NCBI RefSeq assembly: GCF_002005105.1
Contig: NZ_MSCV01000030.1
Coordinates: 1 to 64,000, forward strand
DNA length: 64,000 bases
Origin: Methylocaldum sp. 14B
Lineage (GTDB): Bacteria > Pseudomonadota > Gammaproteobacteria > Methylococcales > Methylococcaceae
Direction of reading: 5' to 3'
Below, one piece after another: positions 52,140 to 60,723 of the stretch. The notes beneath the pieces were generated by a model, which did no database searches, was not told where the DNA came from, and worked only from the letters and a program-made list of their open reading frames with translations. Position 1 is the first letter of the stretch. The number at the start of each line of letters is the position of its first letter. Both the position numbers and the translations under genes were made by a program.

Positions 52140-53159
52140 ATGAACATCGTTGTGCTGGCGTTTGCGGTTATTGTGGCCGTTCTGTCGGCCGGGCGCGTCT
52201 TTGCGCTCATCCACGGCGAACCGTTGCCGATCGGCCGGGAATCGACCCTGCCGCTGACGATCGAACTACATCACTGGGATGAGTACCGGCGGGTCTGGAA
52301 AAGTGGGAACGGTGCTTGCAGTTCCGCGGTACTCGGCACGCGCCCGCTGACTTTGATCACGGCTGCGCATTGTCTGCGCGACGTACGTCTGGAGGGACCG
52401 CTTAAATTGCCGGCGGTCCGCTTGCAGGCCGCTCCTTCCGCAACGGTATCGAATGCCAGGCTGCGCGCGGCGGTGTATCCGAATTTCGGCGTCGTGCAGG
52501 AGAACATCGCCGAGGATATCGCCATTCTGATTTTCGACGCGGATGTCGGGGACGCGCTGCGGCCATTGCCGATCACGACCGGGAATACTCCCGATAAGGC
52601 CCTGATCTGTGGCTTCGGTTATGGTTACCGGGAAACGGAAATCGATGGTCCCCGCTGTGCCGAGAAGCGCGTCTTCGATTTGACGAGCAGTTTCTATGAG
52701 TTCGTGCCGAAGCGATACGAGGATCTGGATCCCATACTTCACCTGCAGTTCCGGGCGCAGTTCGAATCCAAGGAATCATCGGTGTCTTCTCTTTCCACCC
52801 TGCTGGCGGTCAACCGATTGGATGCTCAAGGGGCTTATTCGGTCGACGAGCCCATGCCTACGCGCGGCGATTCCGGCGGTCCGTGGATCGCTTCCGATCC
52901 GCAGGGGAATGCTTCGCTCTTGGCCATCACCAGTTTCGTGGAAACCTTCTACCGCAAGAACAAGCAATGGCCTTTCTTTCAGGGGAGCCGCGCGCCGCTT
53001 TCCGACCTCGCCTACGTGGCGTACGGCGTGCGCCTGGACACCCGTGAGGCGAGGGCGCGGATCGAAGAGGCGCGCCGCCTGGATGCGGATATCCGCGAAA
53101 TACCGGTGGCGGGGTCGGCGCATGGCTTCGCCGGGAGCGGAACCACGGAAACCCGATAG
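52140..53159 (+). CDS. Secreted trypsin-like serine protease
   Basis: 339-residue chymotrypsin-fold (S1) protease with a signal peptide (hydrophobic residues 3-21). Catalytic triad: H77 in LITAAHC, D126 in EDIAILIFD, S245 in TRGDSGGP. Start at ATG 52140, which places the signal peptide at the N-terminus; a longer reading from 52020 adds 40 residues before it. The C-terminal 70 residues (after VAYGVRLDTREARARIEEARR) are extra and of unknown function. Likely exported to the periplasm or outside; substrate unknown. A Kazal-domain protein is encoded nearby at 49278. Confidence 0.85.
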   Translation: MNIVVLAFAVIVAVLSAGRVFALIHGEPLPIGRESTLPLTIELHHWDEYRRVWKSGNGACSSAVLGTRPLTLITAAHCLRDVRLEGPLKLPAVRLQAAPSATVSNARLRAAVYPNFGVVQENIAEDIAILIFDADVGDALRPLPITTGNTPDKALICGFGYGYRETEIDGPRCAEKRVFDLTSSFYEFVPKRYEDLDPILHLQFRAQFESKESSVSSLSTLLAVNRLDAQGAYSVDEPMPTRGDSGGPWIASDPQGNASLLAITSFVETFYRKNKQWPFFQGSRAPLSDLAYVAYGVRLDTREARARIEEARRLDADIREIPVAGSAHGFAGSGTTETR

Positions 53160-53337
53160 AACGGTGTGGTTTGGCTGTTTTCGTTACCTCGGTTTGTTAC
53201 GCAGGACGTACGCAGATACAAAATAGACCGGGCACATGGTTTACATCCATTAAGGTATTGGCGAGGAGGAAACGCCGATGCCGTGGAAAGAGACCTGTGC
53301 CATGGACCAACGAGTTCAATTTATCGGCGACAGCCTT

Positions 53338-53496
53338 CGTAGGTCGGCAATCCTTTGCCGATGCAGACGCACGGTCGGAGCACGGCGTCGCGAAAGGATT
53401 CGCGACCTACGGCGGTACGGTCGTAGGTCGGCAATCCTTTGCCGACGAAACCGCCCGGCCGGGAGATGGCGTCGGCAAGGGATTCCCGACCTACCG
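53338..53496. repeat. Tandem pair of REP-type units
   Basis: Two roughly 72-base units, 53338-53410 and 53423-53494, each beginning GTAGGTCGGCAATCCTTTGC and ending in GGATTCGCGACCTAC or GGATTCCCGACCTAC, so each unit is itself an inverted repeat. They fill the gap between the converging protease and response regulator genes (53160-53506) and could act as a transcription or mRNA-stability barrier. Confidence 0.75.
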
Positions 53497-53506
53497 GGTG
53501 CCTCGG

Positions 53507-54460
53507 TCAAGCCGCTTCGGCTCCCGTCCTCATGCGCTGCATGACGACGGCGACCGCGGCGGCGCGGGTGCCGACGCCGAGCTTTTCGAAAATGTGCTCC
53601 AGATGTTTGTTGACCGTCCGGGGACTGCTGCCGAGGATAGTCCCGACCTCGCGGTTGGTTTTGCCGCGGGCGATCCACATGAGGATTTCCGCTTCGCGGA
53701 AGGTAAGTCCGAGTTCGTCCCGCAAGGACTCCAAGTTCCAGTCGCCGGAAAATTCCTGCAATAGCAGCAGGTATTCGCGTCCGCTTTCGCATGGGGCGAG
53801 CTTCGCGGTGAATTTCTTGCCGTCGCGATGAAGCGTGAACAGCTCGTGTTCCGTGGTTCCGCCCGGAGCGATACGGGCTAAAGCCCAATCCAGAAGTGTC
53901 TTGGGCAAAAAGCAGGCTGAGGTCTCGAAATCGAACACCTTGATTCCCGAGAACGCCGCCAGCCAGCGGACGGCCGAGGATGTCAGCCAGATGATCCGCC
54001 CGGCGGCATCGATGCTGATCGTCGCGAATCCGCTGCGCTCCAGGGCTTCTTCCGCGCGGAACACCATCCGCGACTGGGCCAGATGTGCTTCGACCCGGGC
54101 CAGAACCTCCTCATGGCGGATCGGCTTGACCAGATAATCCACGGCGCCTTCGCGAAAACCCCGGAGCAAATCGTTCAGCTCGCCGAGTCCGGTCATGAAA
54201 ATGATGGGAATGGAGCGGGTCGCGGGATTCGCCTTTAGGTGGCGGCAGGTTTCGAAACCGTCCATGCCCGGCATGACCGCGTCCATCAATATGACGTCGG
54301 GTTCGGCGTAGCGAAGCTGCTCCAGGGCGGAAGCGCCGTCGGTCGCAACCAGTACGCGATAGCCAGCTTCGTCCAGGGCGTCGGAAAGCAGGGCGAGATT
54401 GGCCGGTACGTCGTCCACGATCATTACCGTGCCTTGGCGGTATTGACGTTTTAAGCTCAT
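53507..54460 (-). CDS. Response regulator with receiver and LuxR-type DNA-binding domains
   Basis: 317-residue regulator. Receiver domain (D60 in VILMDAVMPGMDG, K in LVKPIRHEE), a PAS-like middle (about 135-240: RSGFATISIDAAGRIIWLTSSAVRWL), and a C-terminal LuxR/FixJ helix-turn-helix (LGLTFREAEILMWIARGKTNREVGTILGSSPRTVNKHLEHIFEKLGV). Start at 54460, one base after the hybrid kinase stop; the longer reading from 54586 overlaps the kinase and is rejected. It is the obvious partner of the NCS1-fused kinase and probably controls nitrogen or urea genes such as the urt set at 59-64 kb. Confidence 0.92.
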   Translation of the reverse strand: MSLKRQYRQGTVMIVDDVPANLALLSDALDEAGYRVLVATDGASALEQLRYAEPDVILMDAVMPGMDGFETCRHLKANPATRSIPIIFMTGLGELNDLLRGFREGAVDYLVKPIRHEEVLARVEAHLAQSRMVFRAEEALERSGFATISIDAAGRIIWLTSSAVRWLAAFSGIKVFDFETSACFLPKTLLDWALARIAPGGTTEHELFTLHRDGKKFTAKLAPCESGREYLLLLQEFSGDWNLESLRDELGLTFREAEILMWIARGKTNREVGTILGSSPRTVNKHLEHIFEKLGVGTRAAAVAVVMQRMRTGAEAA

Positions 54461-54461
54461 C

Positions 54462-57400
54462 TTAGACCTCGCTGAGTGTTTTCTTGATGTCGCCGAGACG
54501 GAACTCCCGCGAAAGCGCCTGGAGATGCTCGGCGAACGGGATGTAGCCGGCATCGCTTCCGGCCAGCGTGTCCAGGCGGTCCGCAAGGCCCCGAAGATCG
54601 CCGATGCGGGCGAATGCGGCCAGTTCTTCGAGGCAGTCGGGCGGCGGCCTTAACATCGGCTGCGCGGTGTCGGGGGCGGTTTCGATTTGCTCCGTATCCT
54701 CTCCCCGATAGAGCCAGTCGAGACTCAAATGCAGTTTGAGTTTGCGCAGGAGTTCTTCGATCTGAATCGGCTTGGCCAGGAAATCGTCGCAGCCGGCGGC
54801 GCTGGCCGAACGGCGGTCGCTTTGGTAGGCGTTGGCGCTGACGACGATGATGGGGGTCTTGAATCCGGTCTGGCGCAGGCTGGCCGCCGCTTCGATGCCG
54901 GTCGTTCCGGGCATGATGATGTCCAGCAGAATCAGGTCCGGATTCCATTCCCTGGCCTTCGCCAGGCATTCTTCGCCGGAACCCGCTTCCTCGAGAACGA
55001 ACCCCAAGGGGGTTAGCGCCGAGGTCAGAATGCCGCGATGCTCGGGTTGGTCGTCGACCACCAGGATCTTGCGGCGCGGACCGCGGTAACCCACGATGTC
55101 GCCTTCATCCCGAACCTCTTCCGCGCCGCGCAGGCTGGGAAGGAACAAGCGGACGGCAAACGTGGAACCCTTCTGAGGCTCGCTCTCTACCGTCAGTTCG
55201 CCGCCCATGATTTGCGTGAGCATCTTGCTGATGGTGAGCCCCAGACCGCTGCCGGGAATGGCGTTGCCGCGGGTTCTGGGCAGACGCCGGAAGGGCAGGA
55301 AGATGGTTTCGATCTGGTCCTGCGATATGCCTTCGCCGGTGTCCGTCACCTGGAACCGAGCGATTTCTCCGCTGTAGCCCACACGGAAAACGATTCCGCC
55401 CTCCTGGGTGAACTTCACGGCGTTGCTCAGCAGATTGATGAGAATCTGGCCCACCCGCTTTTCGTCGCCGCGGATCCGGCGCGGCAGCACATCGACGATC
55501 TGGCAACGGAAGGTCAGTCCTTTCGCTTCCGCCTGCGGCCGGAACATGCGCACCAATTGCTCGATGAAGGCGGGAAAATCGATAGCCCCGTGCCGCAGCT
55601 CGATCTTGCGCGCCTCGATGCGGGCGATGTCGAGAATGTCTTCGATCAGGGAAGAAAGGTGTTCCCCGCTGCGCTGAATGATCTCCACCGCCTCCCGGCG
55701 ATGTGCCGGGATGTTCGGATCTTTGCGCAGGATCTGGGCGTACCCGAGTATGCTGTTCAGCGGCGTTCGAATCTCGTGGCTCATGTCGCTCACGAAGCGG
55801 CTCTTGGCTTGGTTGGCCCGATCCGCGGCCTCGCGTGTTTCCTGGAGCATGCTGTCGGTTTTCTTATGCTCCTCGATTTCCTTGAGCAGCAGAGCGGTTT
55901 GTTTCCCGGATTCCTCCTGCGCCACCTGACGGCTTTCGTTGCTGAGCACGATCCACCACGCGGCGAGGCCCAGGAAAACCAGCAGCGCCGAATAGACCTT
56001 GAGGAAATTGGCGAACAGTGCTTGAGATAAAGCCTCGTCCCCGGAAGCGGCTGCCAGGATATCCTGGTAATAGATCACGCCTACGAATACGCCGGTGAGC
56101 GCGGCGAGCAGCAGGTAAACGAGAGCGAACTGAATCAGGCGCAGCCTGAATTGCGGCGACAGGCACGAGGGCAGCCAGCGGCGGCTGGCCCGTTCGAGCT
56201 GGTCCTTGAGCCGCGCGTTCGGTTTGCAGGTGTCCAGGCAACGGGCATCCAGGGTGCAGCAGAGCGAGCAGATCGTTCCCTGATAGGCAGGGCAGTACGC
56301 CTTATCTTCCAGTTCGAAATCGTTTTCGCAAATGCAGCATTTCGCATGGGGCGTGGTCGGCCCCCAGTCGTTGCGGTCTCTCGCCAGATAGTGGCGGCCT
56401 CGGGTCAGGCAAGCGATGGCCGGTGTCAGCAGAAAGGCGGTCGCCAAAGCGATGAAGGCCGAAAACGCTTGCGGCAGCGCCCCGAACAGGCCCGCGTAGG
56501 CGGCGGTCGAAACCGCCGAGGCGCCGAGCGTGGACACCACGCCGACCGGGTTGATGTCCGGCAGGTACGCTCGCTTGAATTCGACGAAGGGCGGACTCAG
56601 GCCCAGCGGCTTGTTGATCACCAGATCGGCCACCAGGGCGCCGATCCAGGCGATGGCGACGTTCGAAAACAGGCCGAGGACCCGCTCGAGCGCGCCGAAT
56701 ACGCCGAGCTCCATGAGGAGCAGGGCGATCAGCACATTAAAGACCAGCCAGACCACCCGTCCGGGGTGGCTGTGGGTCAGCCGCGAGAAAAAGTTCGACC
56801 AGGCGAGCGAGCCCGCATAAGCGTTGGTGACATTGATCTTGAGCTGCGACACGACCACGAACAGTACCGTCGCCGCCAGCGCCAGCCTGCCGTCGTCGAC
56901 CAGGTAGCCGTAGGCCACCCGATACATCTGGGTGGGTTCGTGCGCGCGCTCGCCGGCGATGCCGTGCTTGAGCGCCAGATACGCCAGGAAAGCGCCGCCC
57001 AGTTGCCGGGCCATGCCCAAAAAGATCCATCCGGGACCGGCGATAATGGTGGCCGCCCACCACCGGTATCGGTTGCGATGATTCTTTTCCGGCAGAAACC
57101 GTAGAAAGTCCACTTGCTCGCCGATTTGGGCCACCATGGAAAAGGCCATGGTCGCGGCCGTTCCGAACAGTATCCAGTCGAACTGCGCGCCGCGATTCTC
57201 GCTTCCGGGGAACAGGGCGAGTTCGGCCAGAGCCTCTGGTTCGCGCCAGATGACGGCCGCGTAGGGTGCGACAAGCAGCACGATCCACAACGGTTGGGTC
57301 CAGAGCTGAAGCCGGCTGATGGTGGTGACGCCGAAGGTGACGAGCGGAATGACCGAGAGGGCGCTGACGACATGCGCTGCGGCGATGGGAATGTCGAAGT

Positions 57401-57836
57401 ACAGTTCCAGCGCCAGCGACATGATGGACGCTTCCAGCGCGAATAGGGTGAAGGTGAAGGAGGCGTAGATCAGCGAGGTCAGGGTCGAGCCGATATAGCC
57501 GAACCCGGCGCCGCGGGTCAGCAAGTCCATGTCGATGTTGTGTTTGGCGGCGTAGTAGCTGATCGGGAGCCCGGTGAGGAAAACGACGAGGCCCACCGCG
57601 ATGATGGCCCAGCAGGCGTTGACGAATCCGTAGTTGATCGCGAGAAAACCGCCGATGGCTTCCAGAACCAGAAACGAAATCGAGCCGAAGGCGGTGTTCG
57701 CCACCCGGAACTCGGACCACTTCCGAAACGACCGCGGCGCGAACCGAAGCGCATAGTCTTCCAGGGTCTCGTTCGCGACCCAGGCGTTATAGTCGCGCCG
57801 TATCTTTACGATGGCCTGACGGCTCAATCCTTCCAA
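54462..57836 (-). CDS. NCS1 transporter-fused hybrid sensor histidine kinase
   Basis: 1124-residue fusion. Residues about 30-485 form an NCS1 (nucleobase-cation symporter) membrane domain with about 12 helices. Next come a nine-cysteine cluster (residues 500-537, CCICEND..C..CSLCC..C..C) likely to bind metal, a two-helix hairpin (about 568-632), and a coiled coil. HisKA follows with H687 (SHEIRTPLNS), a HATPase (NLLSNAVKFT, DTGEGIS, GSGLGLTIS), a receiver (D972 in LLDIIMP) and a short C-terminal tail. The transporter module probably senses a purine-, hydantoin- or urea-like compound. The start codon is TTG; the true start is not certain. It lies close to urea uptake genes and just upstream of its regulator. 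Confidence 0.93.
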   Translation of the reverse strand: MEGLSRQAIVKIRRDYNAWVANETLEDYALRFAPRSFRKWSEFRVANTAFGSISFLVLEAIGGFLAINYGFVNACWAIIAVGLVVFLTGLPISYYAAKHNIDMDLLTRGAGFGYIGSTLTSLIYASFTFTLFALEASIMSLALELYFDIPIAAAHVVSALSVIPLVTFGVTTISRLQLWTQPLWIVLLVAPYAAVIWREPEALAELALFPGSENRGAQFDWILFGTAATMAFSMVAQIGEQVDFLRFLPEKNHRNRYRWWAATIIAGPGWIFLGMARQLGGAFLAYLALKHGIAGERAHEPTQMYRVAYGYLVDDGRLALAATVLFVVVSQLKINVTNAYAGSLAWSNFFSRLTHSHPGRVVWLVFNVLIALLLMELGVFGALERVLGLFSNVAIAWIGALVADLVINKPLGLSPPFVEFKRAYLPDINPVGVVSTLGASAVSTAAYAGLFGALPQAFSAFIALATAFLLTPAIACLTRGRHYLARDRNDWGPTTPHAKCCICENDFELEDKAYCPAYQGTICSLCCTLDARCLDTCKPNARLKDQLERASRRWLPSCLSPQFRLRLIQFALVYLLLAALTGVFVGVIYYQDILAAASGDEALSQALFANFLKVYSALLVFLGLAAWWIVLSNESRQVAQEESGKQTALLLKEIEEHKKTDSMLQETREAADRANQAKSRFVSDMSHEIRTPLNSILGYAQILRKDPNIPAHRREAVEIIQRSGEHLSSLIEDILDIARIEARKIELRHGAIDFPAFIEQLVRMFRPQAEAKGLTFRCQIVDVLPRRIRGDEKRVGQILINLLSNAVKFTQEGGIVFRVGYSGEIARFQVTDTGEGISQDQIETIFLPFRRLPRTRGNAIPGSGLGLTISKMLTQIMGGELTVESEPQKGSTFAVRLFLPSLRGAEEVRDEGDIVGYRGPRRKILVVDDQPEHRGILTSALTPLGFVLEEAGSGEECLAKAREWNPDLILLDIIMPGTTGIEAAASLRQTGFKTPIIVVSANAYQSDRRSASAAGCDDFLAKPIQIEELLRKLKLHLSLDWLYRGEDTEQIETAPDTAQPMLRPPPDCLEELAAFARIGDLRGLADRLDTLAGSDAGYIPFAEHLQALSREFRLGDIKKTLSEV

Positions 57837-58060
57837 AGCGATGGTTTGCCTCTTGTCTGATCTTGTTGTTTTTATGCCGAGTGCAATTCCAATTTGTCGC
57901 TCGAATTCAACAAGGTGAGCAAATCACGTGCCGTTGAGTTGACTACAGGGAGAAGGCAGAAGAAGAGGGTGTTGCTGAACGGTCGCCGCCCCGATTTGGG
58001 GCGAAGACCGCAAGATTGCACGCTAAAAGGGCGGGTGGCGGCAGGAAGCCGGCGTCAGGC

Positions 58061-58909
58061 CTATTTCCGCTCGAAGCCGAAGTCGAGGATCACCGGGTTG
58101 CCGCGATTGTGAATGATGATCCGCTTGCGACCTTCCTCCGTATCGGTGTTGGTTTCAGTTGTTACCGGCGGCTCTTCGGGCGGGTTCGATTGGCCGTCTT
58201 CGGAGTTCCGCGCGTCCGGATTCGTGGGCCTATCCGTTTCCACGGGGAGAACGGGAAGCGCGCCGGTCGAGGCGCCGCTTTCGGACTTCGCCGGTTTTTC
58301 CGTGACTTCGATGCGTATCTCGGGCATCCAGGTGCTGGTGCTGGTCGACGAGGCTGCTTTTTTTCTCGGCACCTTCAGCTTGTCGAGAAGATTGAAGCAG
58401 ACCGTTCCGATGTGATTCTCGTAAGTTTCCAGCAATGCCGGATCGCTCTTGATGCGGTTCGGATTCTTGATTTTCTCGTCGGCGATGAAATCCATGAAGA
58501 GGCTTACGGTTTCGGACGAACGCGCGGTGGATTTGAGCGTACAGGTTACCGGCAACACGTCCGCCTTTTGAAAATCGAGCGCGCGCGGGTCGGAATTGCC
58601 GATGCTGAACGAGAACCCGGTGGGCGTGCTCTTGTTCTCGATCCTGCCAACCCGTGCTTCCATCTCGTGAGTGGCGCCGGTTTCGCCGCTCTCGTCTAGA
58701 TCCGGCTCCACCGGATATCCCCAGGAACTCAGATTCTTGCTGATCCGTTCGGCCATGGCTGCGGTTTGCTCCTCGTCCAGATTATCCGGTGCCACGCGGA
58801 ACAGAATCTCGCCCACCGATTCGGGCCGGAGCGGAGTGCCTTGGGGTTTCAGGCCGATGGAGCAGCCGGCGAGCAGGCTAAAAGAAACGATCAGAAACGG
58901 AATACGCAT
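58061..58909 (-). CDS. Hypothetical lipoprotein
   Basis: 282-residue protein with a lipoprotein signal peptide: MRIPFLIVSFSLLAGC with lipobox LLAGC (C16). The mature part begins with a helix-rich domain (ESVGEILFRVAPDNLDEEQTAAMAERI), a middle domain (about 85-175) and a low-complexity Pro/Thr/Glu/Ser linker (about 195-260), ending IIIHNRGNPVILDFGFERK. No family recognised. Faces away from the porin and upstream of the hybrid kinase on the same strand, but 224 bases separate them. Confidence 0.7.
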   Translation of the reverse strand: MRIPFLIVSFSLLAGCSIGLKPQGTPLRPESVGEILFRVAPDNLDEEQTAAMAERISKNLSSWGYPVEPDLDESGETGATHEMEARVGRIENKSTPTGFSFSIGNSDPRALDFQKADVLPVTCTLKSTARSSETVSLFMDFIADEKIKNPNRIKSDPALLETYENHIGTVCFNLLDKLKVPRKKAASSTSTSTWMPEIRIEVTEKPAKSESGASTGALPVLPVETDRPTNPDARNSEDGQSNPPEEPPVTTETNTDTEEGRKRIIIHNRGNPVILDFGFERK

Positions 58910-58984
58910 ATTTTTTCATAAGGTTAAGAGTGCTTACGGCGTCGGTGGCCAAGCCGGTTCGAGTTCTCTGAGCGGCCCGGTACC

Positions 58985-59095
58985 TAACGTCGGCAAAGGG
59001 TTGCCGACCTACGACCGTAGCCCCTGTAGGTCGGGAATCCCTCCCAATCGCAAACGGCGTCTTCGGGAGCGCCGAAGACGCCCTTTCCGATCTTG
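58985..59095. repeat. REP and GTTTGCGATTGG-type repeats in the porin upstream gap
   Basis: GTCGGCAAAGGGTTGCCGAC (58990), GTAGGTCGGGAATCCCTCCC (59026) and an inverted CCAATCGCAAAC unit (59044-59055) with the CGTCTTCGGGAGCGCCGAAGACG hairpin. The gap 58910-59447 holds these and no gene; no clear sigma54 -24/-12 element was seen before the porin gene. Confidence 0.65.
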
Positions 59096-59447
59096 GCGTT
59101 CCGGGTTGTTCGCCACTGCTTACACACCCTCCAAGTCGCCTGTAACCGGCCGCGAGTGCGCTGCCGAGACTCTAAGCCGATACCCCCCGCTCCGGGATAC
59201 GTCATTTGACTGATTGTGACATATACCCCCCGGAAATCTAATTACCCCCGTGCCGACAACGAGTTAGCCGCAACGGCCGACTCCGTGAACAGCTCTTCGG
59301 ATTCAACCGATAAGGATATTTGCCGCGCCCGATGAAAGGCCTTCGCCGACGGGGCGCGGACATCCGGGCGGCTCGCGACTACACCGGAAACGACCGGTGG
59401 CGCGGACCGCCCGCGGACCGACTTCAACGATCAGGGGGTTTCAAGTC

Positions 59448-60680
59448 ATGAAGAATCGAACAACATGCGCGACGCAAGCGGATCGCCGCGGCTTGCGGAT
59501 TGCGCTTTTGCCCGCCGCCTTGGCGGCGCTGACGACGGCGTACGCACCCGTGTCGCTTGGGGGAGCGACGTTCAAAATCGACGATACCAAGTGGGTGAGC
59601 ATAGGCGCCGGCCTTAGAACGAGCTTTACCGCTACCGAGGAAGCCGCCAATGCGGGCAAATGGTCGAACGATTTCAATCTGGACAATATCCGTTTGTACC
59701 TGAACGGCCAGATTCACAAGTATTTCAAGATCGAGTTCAACACCGATTGCCAGACCTGCGGCGATGGCGGCGAGATGCGCATTCTCGATGCCATCGGCAA
59801 ATTCGAATTCGATCCCATGTTCAATATCTGGATGGGCCGCATGCTGGTGCCCGCCGAGCGCCGCGAAATGAACGGACCGTTCTTCAGCGCCGTGTACAAC
59901 ATCTTCGGCGCCGGCACACCCTTCGAACCGGCGGACTTCAACACGACGATCCGATCCGACGGCACGTCCGCCGGCTCCTTCGGCCGCGACGACGGTGCCA
60001 CCATCTGGGGTTCGTTCTTCGACGGCCGCCTGCAATACGCGGCGGGCTTTTTCCGTGGGCTCCGCAACGGCGCCAACGTCGACGACAACATCCTCTACGC
60101 CCAGCGCTTCGCCTATAACTTCCTCGACGTGGAAAAGAATCCCGGTTACTACACCAGCGGGACGTACTACGGCCAGGGCGGCGACATCCTGACCTTGGGC
60201 GTTTCCAACCAGTATCAGGAAGACGGCGCCGGGACGCGGAGCGATCCGGGCAATTTCCGCGGCACCGCGGTCGACATTCTGTTCGAGAAGCCGTTGGGCG
60301 ATATGGGCGTGGTGACCGTCAACGGCGAATACAAGAACTACGGCATCAAGGGCTACGGCATGGCGTCCAGGCTCGCGGGCGGCGGCTTTGCCATGTTCGA
60401 GGGCGACGCCTACGACGTAAGCGCCATGTACCTGCTTCCGCAAAAGGTGTGGGTCGGTCAATTCCAGCCTTACGTCCGCTATGTCAACGTCGATCCGATC
60501 AAAAGCGCCAGCCGCGACGTTTACGAAGCCGGCATCAATTACATCATCGACGGCCACAACGCCAAGATCATGCTGATGTACGAGTACGGCGATCTGCTCA
60601 CCAAGGGGCTGGATTACACCTCGACCGCCGCGGGCGACGACGTCAGCTCGATCAAGCTGGGCTTCCAGTTGCAGATCTGA
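59448..60680 (+). CDS. Outer membrane porin (OprP/O-like) of the urea locus
   Basis: 410-residue beta-barrel protein. Signal peptide with a long charged N-terminus and hydrophobic residues 17-37. The mature chain has amphipathic strands typical of porins, such as VSIGAGLRTSFTATEE, NIRLYLNGQIHKYFKIEFNTD, MFNIWMGRMLVPAERR, and ends in SIKLGFQLQI with a C-terminal aromatic/hydrophobic pattern. ATG 59448 is chosen for the signal peptide. Only 43 bases before urtA, so it probably forms the outer membrane entry for urea or short amides. Confidence 0.83.
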   Translation: MKNRTTCATQADRRGLRIALLPAALAALTTAYAPVSLGGATFKIDDTKWVSIGAGLRTSFTATEEAANAGKWSNDFNLDNIRLYLNGQIHKYFKIEFNTDCQTCGDGGEMRILDAIGKFEFDPMFNIWMGRMLVPAERREMNGPFFSAVYNIFGAGTPFEPADFNTTIRSDGTSAGSFGRDDGATIWGSFFDGRLQYAAGFFRGLRNGANVDDNILYAQRFAYNFLDVEKNPGYYTSGTYYGQGGDILTLGVSNQYQEDGAGTRSDPGNFRGTAVDILFEKPLGDMGVVTVNGEYKNYGIKGYGMASRLAGGGFAMFEGDAYDVSAMYLLPQKVWVGQFQPYVRYVNVDPIKSASRDVYEAGINYIIDGHNAKIMLMYEYGDLLTKGLDYTSTAAGDDVSSIKLGFQLQI

Positions 60681-60723
60681 TCACTCCTAGACACTCCATC
60701 AATTACTCGCGAGGTAACTATTC

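Noticed and set aside
58910-59447. Sigma54 (NtrC-dependent) promoter before the urea porin
   Set aside because: No TGGCAC-N5-TTGCA-like pair with acceptable match was seen, although such control would make biological sense.
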